A stretch of DNA of 64,000 nt. Source: Humulus lupulus (taxonomy: Eukaryota > Streptophyta > Magnoliopsida > Rosales > Cannabaceae). Location of the stretch: positions 113,092,903 to 113,156,902 of the forward strand of contig NC_084802.1 in assembly GCF_963169125.1 (NCBI RefSeq). Direction: 5' to 3'. A program made the translations under genes and the position numbers. Of the stretch, positions 11,200 through 24,127 are shown piece after piece (position 1 is the first letter of the stretch; each line of letters opens with the position of its first letter). A model generated the notes under the pieces. It worked only from the letters and a program-made list of their open reading frames with translations. It had not been told where the DNA came from and did no database searches.

Positions 11200-13193
11200 T
11201 ATAATGACCCAACTATTCTAGACCTTGGACCATTAAAACCTACTATACACAGACACTAATCTTAAGAAAACATACATATGAAATAACCATAACTTTATTA
11301 TAAACTGTAAAGCAAAGGTAAACATACATAAAATTCATTTAGGATATGAGATCCCATTGTTTTGAAAATATTAAAATAAACATAACTTTAAATCTTAAAA
11401 TTCGTAACAACTCATATTCAAAAAAATACATAAAAAAAAAATATGTTTGAAATGACTAAAAACAACTTCATCCTCGAATTGTTCACGCAGTCCACTGAAT
11501 CCATTCTTCCTCAATACATATTCCCAAGCCTCCAAGAATCTTCCCGCCACCATATCTATTTTCCTGCACATATAAAATATAAAGGAATGAGCCTAATGCC
11601 CAGCAAGGAAAATCTACTACAAGCATGAAACATAATCATACACATAAACTATGAACATATATCATATACTATGACGCATATATCATAATTCTAACCCATG
11701 TACATGGTAACTATTGGGGTTTGCTAACTAAGCTACTATAAGCCTTAAACTACAATGAGGTTTGCTAGTTAAGCAACTATAAGCCCCAAAAACATAAAAG
11801 TGTTGGGGTTTGCTATATCACAACTATAAGCCCAAAACATAAAAGTGTTAGGGTTTGTTATATAACAACTATAAGCCCCAAAACATACATATATCATAAC
11901 ATATAAATCATACTATAGCATAATAATAATATATTATATAAACATAGCACATATCACATATGAACTATCCTATTTTCCTTACCAAAATACTGGGATGATG
12001 AGAACAAGGTCAGGATTTTTGAACACTCCTAAAAACCATTAATAGAAAGGTGAGTATTCTAAAAGAAAAGAGATGAAAAGAATGAACTAAACCATCGAGA
12101 ATATACTTACCAACAAGAACCTCAAGTTCGAAGAACTTATATGCGTAACCAAGAATAAAGAATACTGAGTTAGGATTTGAGTAGAGAAAAACTATAAAAA
12201 AAAAAACTAAGGAAATATATAGAGATGAACTAGGAATAGGAATACCTTTGATTGCTTTATAATCGAACTATACCTCGAAACCAAAATACACCATAAATCT
12301 TACTTCCCAAGTGTTTGATAAGCTTACAATGATAAAGCTTATAACCCCAACCTAAGTGTTTAACACTCTAAAGTAAACCTAGCAGCTTGTAGGCTCTGAA
12401 CTTAGCTTGAAGAATGAAGAAATGGCTGGGAACTATGTTCTATTTATAGAGTTCAAGAATGAAAAGATCTTCATTTAGCTTGAATAAAATAATGGCTTTT
12501 TAATTGAAAGATATTTGAATAATCGTTCAGCAAAGGCTGAAGACTCGGTCAAAAAGATTCTGGCTTATCAGGAGTTTTATGGAATAAAATGAGCTCAGTT
12601 TCAAATTCATTTTAAAATGCAGCAATAGAGCCGATATATCGCCTGGGCTCATATTCCCAAGGCTCGTCGAAATGGTCGTGCGAAGTTACGTGTTTTTTGT
12701 ATCCTCGTGTGGCGATATATCGCCCCCTAGAGCTGCAATATATCGGCATACGCTGAAATATTATACACGTAATTACACTTTTTCAGCCTAATTTGAATTG
12801 CGTAAACAACTTTGGCTGAGTCTAATAACAATTTCAAAGCTGCTGGCAGACTCTGGGATTTTCAAATATTACTCTTAATAAACTATTCCTCAAAAATACT
12901 TAATTTCTCATTAAACATCACATGACAAGTGTCATTATCTTATTGGGTCTATCGAAACCTTATATTATAATAAATATCATCTTCATAATCAGTCATATTA
13001 ATCAAACCTTAGGTTATAATTAATATTCTTAAGCTATAGGTTAAACTTATAAAATCTATAAGTGTTGCTACGAGTGTCCAACTAGGTCCCGGCTTGAACC
13101 AAAATCCACAGTAATAAACATACTATAACTACTACTAGCTATTACTATTACTACTATTATCTAACTAGCTACATAAAGTTCTTGGACTCTACA
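11200..13193 (-). repeat. 5' LTR of gypsy-1 (1994 bp)
   Basis: Partner of 3339-5372. Its edge at 11200 reads TA instead of TG on the plus strand, which is a C-to-T change of the terminal CA in the element's sense. It has the palindrome cluster in a shorter form (12632-12745, palindrome at 12711-12724), a TATA box (12441-12449), the tandem array (11711-11890) and the conserved block (11562-11607). Confidence 0.9.
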
Positions 13194-13425
13194 GTAGACC
13201 TCCCACCGTGGTCTAAGCCAATTGGGTGTAAATGGGTATTTAGGAGAAAATACCACACTGACGACACTATCCAAAAATTTAAAGCTAGATTAGCAGCCAA
13301 AAGGCTTAGACAAAATGAGGGTTTTGATTATTTCGATACCTATGCGTCTGTTGCAAGAACAACGTCTATGCGAATCTTGTTTGCTTTGACTTCTATACAC
13401 AACTTGTATGTTGATAACTTAATTT
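13194..13425 (+). pseudogene. Copia B reverse transcriptase, N-terminal part
   Basis: Reads DLPP.SKPIGCKWVFRRK, then FKARLAAKRLRQNEG, YFDTYASVARTTSMR and SIHNLYV. These are the first RT blocks of copia Pol, free of stops. The next block (MDVKTTFLNG) is missing its first codons here and starts at 25084. The breakpoint is about 13420; roughly 14 bases of the copia are lost between the two sides, so the interruption is not a clean insertion. Confidence 0.8.
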
Positions 13426-14380
13426 TAGTGTTGTTTTAGGATGTATTTTTGTGGTAATTTTAAATATTTATGTTTGTTTTGTGCAAGATTACACTTGTTT
13501 TTGTCTTTGTTGTAGGTTGGTGTGTTGAATCATGAGAAAAATAGAAAAAGAAAAGGAAATGGTGAAAAAAAAGAACTTTCAATGGTCGCTTGAATCAAAA
13601 TGGTGCTAAGGACGAGTTAAAATAAGTTTTTGATGAAGGAAGGATGTTGAGAGACTTAAATTTGAAAATAATGGAATTAGAGTCACGGCATGGGCTTAAG
13701 GCCACGACTCTAGTCAAGTCAGAAGCTCAAGGTTGGTGAAGGGAATTAGAGCCACGACTTTCTCTTATAAGTCGCAACACTAATGGAAGTTAGAGGCGAA
13801 CCCAGGAGGGCATCAAGACATAGGCCGCTACTGGGGTTTAGAGAGTCGCGACGCCTAATGACATGAATCAGATTGTGAATCGCTTTAAAAATGACACGGG
13901 CCGCGACCTAGGAAATTCCAAGTCGTGGCCCGCCTATGAAAAAAAGGAATTCATGTTTTTTTCTTAGTATAAATTCAGACTTTATGTTTAATTAGGGTTA
14001 GGTCAGATTTTAGTTACTAGTTTAGAGATTAATTTTGATTCTAAGATTAGTTTTGTGCACTTTCATTCTTCTTCAAGTCTTTGAATTTTATGTTTCTAAA
14101 TAATTATTTTGTTGTTTTAGTCATGTCTGATATGAACTAAACACTTCTATCTAGGGTTTAATGTTGTCATTTGGATTTCTATTTAATCTATTTATGATGT
14201 TCTATTGATTCTTCTTCTTTATTCTAATCTATATAATGTTTGCTTGATGCTAGTAAATAGCTGATCAATATTTGCTTGATTTATGTTTTTGATTCAAAAT
14301 TCGAAAGATGAGAATTGAATATGCTATCGTTATATAGATAGAGGTTACATATTGGACGAAAGTACCTGTATGGCTTGTGT
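13410..14380 (+). repeat. Fragment 'X': partial LTR, probably Ty3/gypsy
   Basis: Starts TGTTGATAACTTAATTTTAG. It has GC-rich repeated words (GGGCCGCGACC, GTCGTGGCCC; 13680-13940), then a TATA box (13967-13975) and a long T-rich stretch like the U5 of Tat or Athila LTRs. It ends where gypsy-2 begins (14381) and its other part is not found beyond 25083. No coding sequence. Lineage assignment is by overall look only. Confidence 0.4.
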
Positions 14381-16712
14381 TGTAATGCCCTACTGCCTTA
14401 TAGCCGTTATTAAGTGAGTTTAAAATGTGCAATTAACTCGCTCAGCGAGGATTTTAGAACAAAAGTGTGATTAAACAAAGAGACAAGGCTGTAATCTTTA
14501 AAAAGTACTCTATTTCATTAAAAGTTCAAGAGTTTAACATTCGGGATCCCGGAACTTGGTTTATAAAATATTTACATCTCAAAGCAAGTTTATAAGTAAT
14601 TAACCATCAAAACTAGGGTTTGTATAGTCATTTCTCAAAAATATCCCCAACCAAAGCAGCCGGGCAGACCAAACATGTACGCGCCGCCCCCACGCTCTCC
14701 GTATTCATGGCTGGTTGACTTTCTCTTTGCCCTTACCTGCAACACAGAGCACCTGTGAGCCGAAGCCCAGCAAGAAAACTCATACATCACATAACATATG
14801 CATATCATACAATCACTATAGCAGATAACTCATATCTAGTCAGACAGTCCATAAGATTTAAACACATATACGGCCATGTCGTCCCAGAAGCGTTGCCAAA
14901 GCCTGGGATCTCGGTCTACACCATAAGGATATCCCATGTATCCATTGGGGTTTCACCCTAGTCACAAGCACTCCATGTGCTAAGTGATATTCCCGGCCCC
15001 ACTGCCATTCTCGGCCCTTCGCCGTTTCCACTGCTATTACCACATTTAGCATTCTCAAATAACAATAAAATATATATATCATTCATTTAAAGCTACATCC
15101 TAGCAATGATACAATCTAGGGCCGCGCCCTGCAACAATACTATGGGCCCAAGCCCTGCTCTACGGGTGCTACAGTTTTCTTACGTGTATCCCGAGCTTCA
15201 CAATGCACCAAAGCCGCGAGCACGGTCCTCTAACCCGAACCTCTCCGAAGACCTAGTCACAACACATATAAAACATCCTTTAATACTAACCAATCCAAAA
15301 CCACTTCCCGGGACCAATCCCACACTCTCGGAATCCCCAAATTCCTAAAACAAAACATCGGAAACATCCCCGGAGAAAAAGCTCAAAATTGCAAAATTCC
15401 TTGTTCTGAAAATAGGCTAGCGCCGCGGCGCTGCCCTAGAGGGACGCGGCGCCCAGCAAGTCAGAGAGCATTCCCCAGCCCTGAAGCAGCCTCGCGCCGC
15501 GGCGCTCCTTCGCGAACCCAGAAATCTGGGTTTTCCCCTGCATTTTCCCCGAGCCAAAGCACTCCCAATTCAACCTAAACACATACCTAAACCCCAAAAC
15601 AAATTTAAAACCACAAATAAACCATCTAACAACCTATAAACATCATAAACCAGCTCAATTACACAATCACTCCCATAAATCACACTTTGGTTCCATGCCT
15701 CAATAGTTCAAACCAGAAAGTTAGAAACTTAGACCAAAACCTAAACCATACTTCAAATTCCTTAAACCATAACAGAAATAAACCTTATAATTGCTTAGAA
15801 TCCTTACGTTAAGTGGAGAATTGAACCTTAAGCTCCCTTGCTTCCAGCTCCAAGCTAAGCCTTCTAATTTCACAAGCTGAACTCCCAAACAAACTAGCCA
15901 CAAACCATCTTTCAATTTCAACCTAAATTTTATAGAAACTAACTAAACACAGAAATTTCAGAGATGAAACTTACCTCTGACCAATTCTTGATCCGTGCTT
16001 GGCTTTAATTACTTCAAACCACCTTGATTCCTCCTCCTAGGTTTCAAATTCAGCTTTCTTCCTTTTCTTCACTTTTCCTCTAGGTCTCTCCCAATTTTCA
16101 GCATAAACAAAACATGCCCAAGTGAAATAACATAAATGATCCTTTTCCCTCAGCTGAAGTGATCTAAATCCCTGCCAAATTACTATTCTATCCTCCCATA
16201 ATTATCCTCTCCTAACTAAACCTCAAGGGCACTCTTGTCCTTTCACCTATATTTCAATTCTACCATTTTTCCATCTAAACTTGTTACTCTCAGCAGATAC
16301 TAATGGTTACCCAGGTTACTCAATCACCATAACCATTAACTCACAAAAGCTCAATTTACAAAATCCCCAAAATACCCCTAAGCTTCTCCCGAGCCGGGTA
16401 TTAAAATCCTGTTGTGACTTTTAAGTTGACTAGCTCTCCAGGACTGTCTCGACACGTGCATCACATTAATATCATCACACTCACGTGGTACAAATCACAT
16501 AATACAATTATCACATTTATGCCCTCAACGGGCTAAAATTACCAATTTAACCCTAACATACAAACGGGGCCCACATGCATATTTACACCACCTAAACATG
16601 CATTCTAATAACATACTCATTCAAATTCATATATTATCATGTTAATTCACTTATTGCCCTTCAGGCAAGCTAATCAAGGTCCTAAACCTTTTTAGCAACT
16701 TGGGGTGTTACA
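14381..16712 (-). repeat. 3' LTR of gypsy-2 (2332 bp)
   Basis: Plus strand TGTAATGCCC...GGGTGTTACA. The first 930 bp match 24128-25083. It carries the conserved block at 14733-14774 and GC-rich palindromic words (GCGCCGCGGCGC type) at 15418-15514. The ORFs inside are not called. Confidence 0.88.
15418..15514. repeat. GCCGCGGCGC palindrome cluster in gypsy-2 LTR
   Basis: Words GCGCCGCGGCGC, GGGACGCGGCGCCC and CGCGCCGCGGCGC stand out in an AT-rich LTR. They occupy the place where S1 has GGGCCGCGGC words and S2 has TAGCGCTA words. Confidence 0.65.
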
Positions 16713-18502
16713 ATTATCCCCTCCTTACAAGAATTTCGTCCTCGAAATTACCTGAACAACTCGGGATGCCGCTCCCACATATCAGACTCAAGCTCCCATG
16801 TCGCCTCTTCAACCTTGTTGTTTCTCCACAGTACTTTAACCAAGGCGATGGTCTTGCTCCGCAAGACTTTATCCTTTCTGTCAAGGATCTAAACAGGCTT
16901 TTCTTCGTATGATAAATCCTGATCCAACTCTAAGTTCTCATAACTCAGCACATGAGTAGTATCTGATACATATTTCCAGAGCATGGATACATGAAACACA
17001 TCATGAACCCCTGATAGAGCTGTAGGCATCGCCAATCTGTAAGCTACCTCACCAACTCGTTCCAGAACCTCAAAGGGCCAACAAACCTGGGACTCAGCTT
17101 GCCCGAAACACCAAATCGTTTCACTCCTCTCAGGGATGAAACCCTGAGGAACACATGATCGCCGACCTAAAAATCCACATTCCTGCGTCTCAGATCTGAG
17201 TAACTCTTCTGACGACTCTGGGAGGCGAGCATACGAGCTCTAATCTTCTCAATTGCCTCATTGGTCCTCTAAACCATCTCAGGACCTAAATATCTTCTCT
17301 CACCGGTCTCATCTCAATGTATCGGTAACCTGCACTTTTCCATACAACATCTCATACGGAGCTACTCCGATAGTCGCTTGATAGCTATTGTTGTACGAGA
17401 ACTCAATCAATGGGAGGTACTTACTCCAAGATCCCCCAAAGTCTAACACACAGGCTCGTAGCATATCCTCCAATATCTGAATTGTCCTCTCAGACTGCCC
17501 ATCTGTCTGAGGATGGTAAGCGGTACTGAACCGTAGCTATGTGCCCATTGCCTTCTGCGGGCTCTCCCAAAACTTGGAGGTGAAGGTGGGGTCTTTGTCG
17601 GATACTATCGACCTCGGAGCCCCATCAAGTCGAACAATTTCCTTTACATAAAGCTCAGCATACTGCTCCACAGTATAAGTTGTTCTCACAGGTAAAAAGT
17701 GGGCGGACTTAGTATACCTGTCTACTATCACCCACACCGAATCATGCTGACCCACGGTCTTCGGCAACCCAACTACAAAGTCCATGGTGATATCCTCCCA
17801 TTTCCACTCGAGAATCCCTAGAGGTTGCAATAACCCTGCTGTCCTCTGATGTTCAGCCTTAATCTGCTGACAAGTTAGGCACCTTGCCACATAGTCCACC
17901 ACATCCCTCTTCATGCCTGTCCACCAGTACAACACTTTCAAATCTTGGTACATCTTCATAGTACCTGGGTGTAAGGAGTAGGGAGTGGTATGAGACTCAT
18001 CTAGAATCTCTTGCCGAATATCCGGATCGATCGGAACACAAATCCGTCCCTTGTACTTTAATAAACCCATCTCTGAGATGGAGAAGTCCTTAATCATTCC
18101 AGCTAGGACATTCTCCCTACGTTCAAATAATTGGGGATCCTTTCCCTGTGCCTCCTTAATCCTCTCAAGGAGCGTAGACTGTAGAGTTATGTTGGCTAAC
18201 CTACCAAACACTAACTCTATACCTGCTCTGGCCATCTCCTTAGCTAATCTGTCTGATATCTGCCTCGAACTATACAACTGACCTGGGCCCTTCCGGATCA
18301 ATGCTTCAGCCACTACATTAGCCTTCCCAGGATGGTATAAAATGTCACAATCGTAATCCTTTACCAACTCTAGCCACCGCCTTTGGCGCATATTCAGATC
18401 TTTTTGGGTAAAGAAATACTTTAAACTTTTGTGATCCGTATATATCTCGCACCTTTCGCCATACAGGTAATGTCTCCAAACCTTAAGTGCGAATACCACT
18501 GC

Positions 18503-21009
18503 TGTAACGACCCAAAATTACTAATAAGGTTTAAGGACCTTGATTAGTGTGCCGGGAGGGCATAATTGGAGGTTATGTGAATCAATAGTGTGAGAATGCA
18601 TGTTTATGAGTATTGGGTGAGCATGCGGGCCCTGTTCGACTGGTAAGGACTTAATCGTAATTTTGGCCCGTTAGGGCATAAACGTAATTGTGTGTGATAA
18701 ATTGTTGAGACCACATTATTATGTGGATAGGTAGATATATATATGTATGTGAAATATGTGAGGACCACATTATTATGTGGATAAATATGCAGCTGGTGAC
18801 TTGGGGCGATCCTAGGGAGCTAGATAGCAGGAAAGTCACAACGGGGCTTAATGCTGGACTTTGGGCAAGTCAGGGGTACCTTAAGTATTGTGTGGTGATT
18901 TGGATTATCGGGTGATGAAAATAAATATATGGAGATATATTTAAGGTTAGAATGTTTAGGTGGGAGTACTGGGGAATTTTACTATTTTGCCCTCGGGGAC
19001 GTTTCCGGTACCCCAAGCTTTGGGATTAGTCTAACAACTTAAGGATATACTTGGAATGACTTAGAAAATACTAGATAGAAATGTAAACCGACCTTTCAGT
19101 CTTCTCTTCCTTCTCTCTCTTTCCTCTCCCTCTTAAGGAAGAAAAAACTCTGATTTTGTAAAAGGAAACCAACCAATTTCTGGGAATTGAAGGGGATAAG
19201 CCAGAGGATTAGCTCAGGAACTAATCAAGGACTGGAGTAGAGCCAAGTTAAGCATTGATTTTTGCTCTGTGGTTGGGAACTTTAAGAAAAATGGCTGAGT
19301 TTTGAATATTTGTGGTTTTGGCATTTAGGGTGGAATTTGAGGCTGGAACTTTGAAGCTAGGTCAGGGAAACTTGAGGAGAGGTGGTACTGAAGCTAAGGT
19401 AAGTTTCAATTTAAAGTTTAATGGTCGAATTCTGGAAATTCCATGGCTGGTTTTGAGTTTGTGGGTTTGAAATTTCAGAAGTTGGAATTGGGATTTTGGT
19501 GAGTCTTAGGCTGGATTTTTGGTTGGGTTGTGTTGTCTAAATCATTATAATGTTGTTATTATTAATTGGTTTTGAGTTAGGGGCTTTGGGATGGCTTAAG
19601 GTGAGGTTTAGAGATTGAAAATGGTGGTTTTTTCTGGGTTCGAAGGGTCGGGCCGCGGCATGGTTCTTGGTGAGCCGCGGCCCTTCAAGGTTGTGACATG
19701 CTGAGGAAGGAGGGCGGGCCGCGGCATGGTCCAAGCAATGCCGCGGCCCTTACCTGTTTTTGTGCCCATGGAGGGTTCTGTCAGGGGCCATGCCGCGACG
19801 CTTAAGGGATTTTGGGATTTTGAGAATTTAGGCATGGGAATTTAACCTAGGGTGCTCGGGGTTGAGTCTTTTACCATATTTGGTGAAGTTCAATGTTCCG
19901 AGGACTAAAACTTTGTTTAGAAGCTCATTTAAGATTGTTAATGGTATCCTTTATCTTGGTTGTGACTAGGTGGTCAGCTAGGGCTCGGGGATCGGATCGC
20001 GCTCAAGGAGCATCGCTTATAACTAGCTCGTTTGAAAGCCAAAGGTAAGAAAGCTGCACCTGAGTATGTGGTTAGGTTGGGACTAAGTGCTCCCTATGTT
20101 TGTATGCATTGTTATGTGAATGTGATTAACCATGTGGACACGATGGGACTAAGAGCTCCCAACATTTGTATATCATGTCGTGAGATGGTGTTATTATGCC
20201 ATGGGACATGCGATTACCGGCCTAAGGGTGTCGGAATCAATATTTGCGCACTGGGGCGCGGCTCGGCCACTGGGAGCTGAGGCAGCTTATTTGTCACTGA
20301 GCTCGGTTAAGCTGGCCAGAGTCAGTGAGTATTACACTGGGGGCGGCCCTAATGAGTCGAAGACAGTGTGTTAAATAGAGGGTGCGACTAAGGGCGCCAA
20401 CCCTGAATGTTATTTGATGGATATGATAACTTACTGATTATACATGTGAATTTTGTGTTATGGATATAGTTGGTTGACTGTCTGGATGACAACTGTTATC
20501 ACTATTTGGATGAATGTTATGTAATGTTGAATTCTTGGTTGAGCTTTGTGAAATATTTGATAAGTGTTGCTGATCTTGCTATGTTATTATGCTTTCTTGC
20601 TGGGCCTTGGCTCACGGGTGCTACATGGTGCAGGTAAAGGCAAGGGTAGGCTGAATTGACCATGAGTTGGACAGCTCTGGGGGCGAGGTGTACATCGTCA
20701 GCTGCTCGGCCGCCACGGTCGAGAAATTGTACAGGAACGGAAACCTAAAATGTATATTTTGCCATTAGAGTGGCTTGAACTATTTGTAATTTCTAGAATT
20801 TATTGTAACTAAGACATCTAAACCCTATCTTGAGTCTCCAAGTATTAAACCGTCATTTTTAATGAAAATAGCCTGTTTGTGACCAAAATCTTTTTATTCC
20901 TACTCTGATAATGGTATAGAGTCTACACTTTGTCTGAATGACTTGATTAGCAAGTCTTGCACTATTTTAAACACACAGTGTAACGGTCTTGGTTATCCAG
21001 GGCGTTACA
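18503..21009 (+). repeat. Solo LTR S1 (2507 bp), gypsy Tekay-like
   Basis: TGTAACGACCC...GGGCGTTACA flanked by the 5-bp duplication ACTGC (18498-18502 and 21010-21014). No internal domain, so it is the product of LTR-LTR recombination. It is related to S2 along its length. It has GGGCCGCGGC palindromic words (19645-19805) and the conserved block (20596-20640), 413 bp from its end. Confidence 0.92.
20596..20640 (+). promoter_or_regulatory. Conserved gypsy LTR block, S1
   Basis: CTTGCTGGGCCTTGGCTCAC followed by GGGTGCT and GGTGCAGGTAAAGG. Nearly identical to S2 at 52221-52261 and recognisable in all gypsy LTRs of the window. Confidence 0.75.
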
Positions 21010-24000
21010 ACTGCAGCCAACTCCAGATCATGTGTGGGATTTCTCTGCTCGTACTCCTTTAACTTCCTTGATGCATAAGCTATTACCTTCCCAGCTTGCA
21101 TCAACACACATCCCAAACCCTATCTAGAAGCATCGCAATAAACCACGAACTTCTCATTGTCTATCAGCAGGCTCAACACTGGTGCAGTAATCAATCGCCG
21201 CTTTAATTCCTTGAAACTGTTCTCACATTGATCTGTCCACACATATTTGGTCTTCTTTCTTGTCAACTCTATCAATGGAGTAGCAATTCTGGAAAACCCC
21301 TCTACAAATCGCCGGTAGTACCCCGACAACCCGAGAAAACTTCTGACTTCAGGAACACTGCTCGGTCTAGGCCAATCTCTCACTGCCTCTATCTTACTTG
21401 GGTCAACTAGTATCCCCTCCTTACTAACGATATGGCCTAGAAATGTAACTTGTGGTAACCATAACTCACACTTGCTAAACTTAGCATATAACTTGTGCTC
21501 TCTCAATCGCTGTAACACCAGGCGTAGATGATGCTCATGCTCTGTCTCTGACTGGGAGTACACCAGTATATCATCGATAAATACAATCACAAACTTATCC
21601 AGGTAGTCCTTGATTATTCTGTTCATCATATCCATGAAAGTTGCTGGGGTGTTGGTTAATCTAAAGGACATAACCAGAAATTCATAATGGCCATGCCTTG
21701 TCTGAAAAGCTGTCTTCGGTATGTCCTCCTCTTTAATTCTCAACTGATGATAGCCTGACCGAAGATCGATCTTTGAAAACACCGTACTCCCCTGAAGTTG
21801 ATCAAATAAATCATCAATCCTAGGCAGTGGATACTTATTCTTAATGGTCAGCTTATTCAACTCCCTGTAATCAATGCACATCCTAAGCGACCCATCCTTC
21901 TTCTTAACAAATAGCACTGGAGCACCCCATGGCGAGAAACTCGGTCTGATGAACCCCAAATCCAATAACTCCTGTAACTGAATCTTCAATTCATTTAACT
22001 CTGCCAGAGCCATTCTATAGGATGCCCTGGAAACTGGCTCTACCCCCGGTGCCAACTCTATGACGAACTCAATCTCTCGTTGCGGCGGCAACCCTGGCAG
22101 GTCCGCTGGAAATAAGTCTGGAAACTCACATACCAACCTGGTTTCATTCGGTCCCACTGTCACCACCTTAGAGGTATCTACAACACTCGCTAGGAATCCT
22201 ATGCAACCTTCCTGCATCAGGTCTCTAGCCTTCAGTGCTGAGATCATAGGCACTCGCGGTCCATTCACCGTCCCCATGAACAGAAAAGGTACTTTACCTT
22301 CTGGTTCAAAAGTCACCATACGCCGCTTGCAATCGATCGTTGCTCCATACCTCGTTAACCAATCCATCCCTAATATCATATCAAAATCATCCATATCTAA
22401 TTCAACCAGATCAACAAATAGTTCCCTACCATCTATCTCTACTGGTAATGCTCTAACCCATCTCCTAGAGACCACCAGTTCTCCTGTTGGCAACAAAGTC
22501 TGAAAATTCCTAGCATACACAATACTAGGTCTACAAAGCTGGTCTATCACCCTAGTAGATACAAATGAGTGGGTAGCCCCTGAATCAATCAATGTAGTAT
22601 ACAAAGAACCAGCGCTAGAGATCTGACCTGTCACAACTGAGGGACTAGCCTCCGCCTCAATCTGAGTCAAAGCGAATACCCTAGCGGGAGCGAGACTGTC
22701 TCCCTGTTTTGGCTCCTCCTTATTAGCTTGTGGGCAATCTTTCTTCAGATGGTTGGCACTCCCACAGATAAAACATGCCCTAATCCGACATTCACCCTGA
22801 TATCGTCGCTTGCACCGAGGACACATTGGAAAACTCCTCCAGTTGCCACCTTCGCCCTGACGGCCACCAATGGAACCTCGTACCCTCCTATCAGAACTAG
22901 GAGGAACAAATGAATCTGGAACTCTTCTTTTCTGCTCACTGGGGCCACTGCCCCGACTAGACCCAACAAAAGGAGGCACTGTCCTCCTGGCATTGCGCCT
23001 AACAGCGCTGTCTTTCCATATCTGATCCTCAGCCCTCTTTGCAGTAAGGGCCTTATCCACCGCTTAGGCATAAGTGGTAGTCTCTGGAATCAACGTAATA
23101 TTCACATCACGAGCGATCATCACATTCAACCCCCGTATAAATCTATCTCTCCTGGCCGCATCCGTCGGCACTAGGTATGGCGCAAACTTTGCCAGTCTGT
23201 CGAATCTCAGGGCATACTCAGTAACTGATAACTTGTTCTGAGTCAGGTTGATAAACTCATCAACCTTCGCAGCTTGAACTGCTTTGCTGTAGTATTTCTC
23301 ATTAAAGACACTCTTAAATTCTTCCCATGTCATGACTGCAACATTCCTCCGCTGACTCACCACATCCCACCAGATGCGGGCATCCTCCCTAAGCATGTAG
23401 CTAGCACAAGCTACCCTTTCACTTCCTTCGACCCTCATAAAGTCTAAGATCAAGGAAATCATGTTCATACACTACTCTGCCCGCAGTGGGTCCGATCCAC
23501 CCTCAAAGGTAGGAGGTTGTTGCTTCCTGAATCTTTCGTACAAGGGTTCCCACCTGTTCTCAGTCACAGGATGAACTGGTACTGACGCCACATTCTGCTG
23601 TATTGGTAACCCTGTAACCTGTGGAGGGGCCTGTTGCCTCATCTGACAGAGTTCTTCCTCTGTTCTTTGCAGTCTAGCCTCCATTTCGGCCAATATCTGT
23701 TGCTAGTTCTGTGGGGCGGGTGGAGGGTCCTGACCCTGATTGTCATCCTCGGCCTGACTGCCGCAAAGTTCAGATGATTGCCGAGGCATTACAACTATAT
23801 GCCTGCAATTAGTGACACCGCTCATCAGGCATGATAACAAGATCCAATTCCACCTCTCAATTGCAACAACAAACCAAAATCAACAGTCCAAATAGCATAC
23901 GGATAGCATATAGCACACAACGGGCCTTGCCCTGGCATCATGCATATGTTATCTCACTCATCATGCTCTTTATAAACTAAGCAGGCAAACAAGGCATTCA

Positions 24001-24106
24001 AACACATATTCAAGTATATTAATCAACCATACCAATCAACCCTGAGTCGAGCTTTTCAATGGCAGTGTGCGTACATGTTCGGTCAATCTCCAGAACCAAT
24101 AAACCT

Positions 24107-24124
24107 TGGCTCGCTCTGATACCA
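24107..24124 (-). other. Primer-binding site of gypsy-2 (tRNA-iMet)
   Basis: Minus strand TGGTATCAGAGCGAGCCA, three bases from the 5' LTR edge at 24128. Between it and gag (23789) is a leader of about 320 bp with no ORF of note. Confidence 0.9.
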
Positions 24125-24127
24125 AGT

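Larger units (their letters stand above)
3339..13193 (-). mobile_element. Gypsy-1: complete Ty3/gypsy chromovirus (Tekay-like), minus strand
   Basis: 9855 bp with two LTRs of about 2 kb, a tRNA-iMet primer-binding site, a leader ORF, and a gag-pol polyprotein ending in a chromodomain-like tail. The 5-bp target duplication GTAGA (3334-3338 and 13194-13198) fits insertion into copia B. The domain order protease-RT-RNase H-integrase-chromodomain marks it as a chromovirus. The presence of a chromodomain and the long LTRs suggest the Tekay/Del lineage. About nine stops and one shift make it non-functional now. Confidence 0.9.
16748..23789 (-). pseudogene. Gag-Pol polyprotein of gypsy-2, split by S1
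   Basis: The ATG at 23789 (MPRQSSEL) opens Gag; stops lie near 23712, 23470, 23062 and 21118. The best preserved part, 21120-23060, is a 646-codon run with a zinc knuckle ([14 protein letters not shown]), protease [14 protein letters not shown] with FIDD and the start of RNase H (YCDAS). S1 interrupts RNase H at 18503-21009; removing it and one target copy keeps the frame. 17537-18499 gives RNase H ([12 protein letters not shown]), an HHCC finger (H..H...CLTCQ) and the first part of the integrase core. The last 780 bp are decayed but show a chromodomain-like end (VKVLWRN, EEATWE) and a TAA at 16748-16750. Confidence 0.9.
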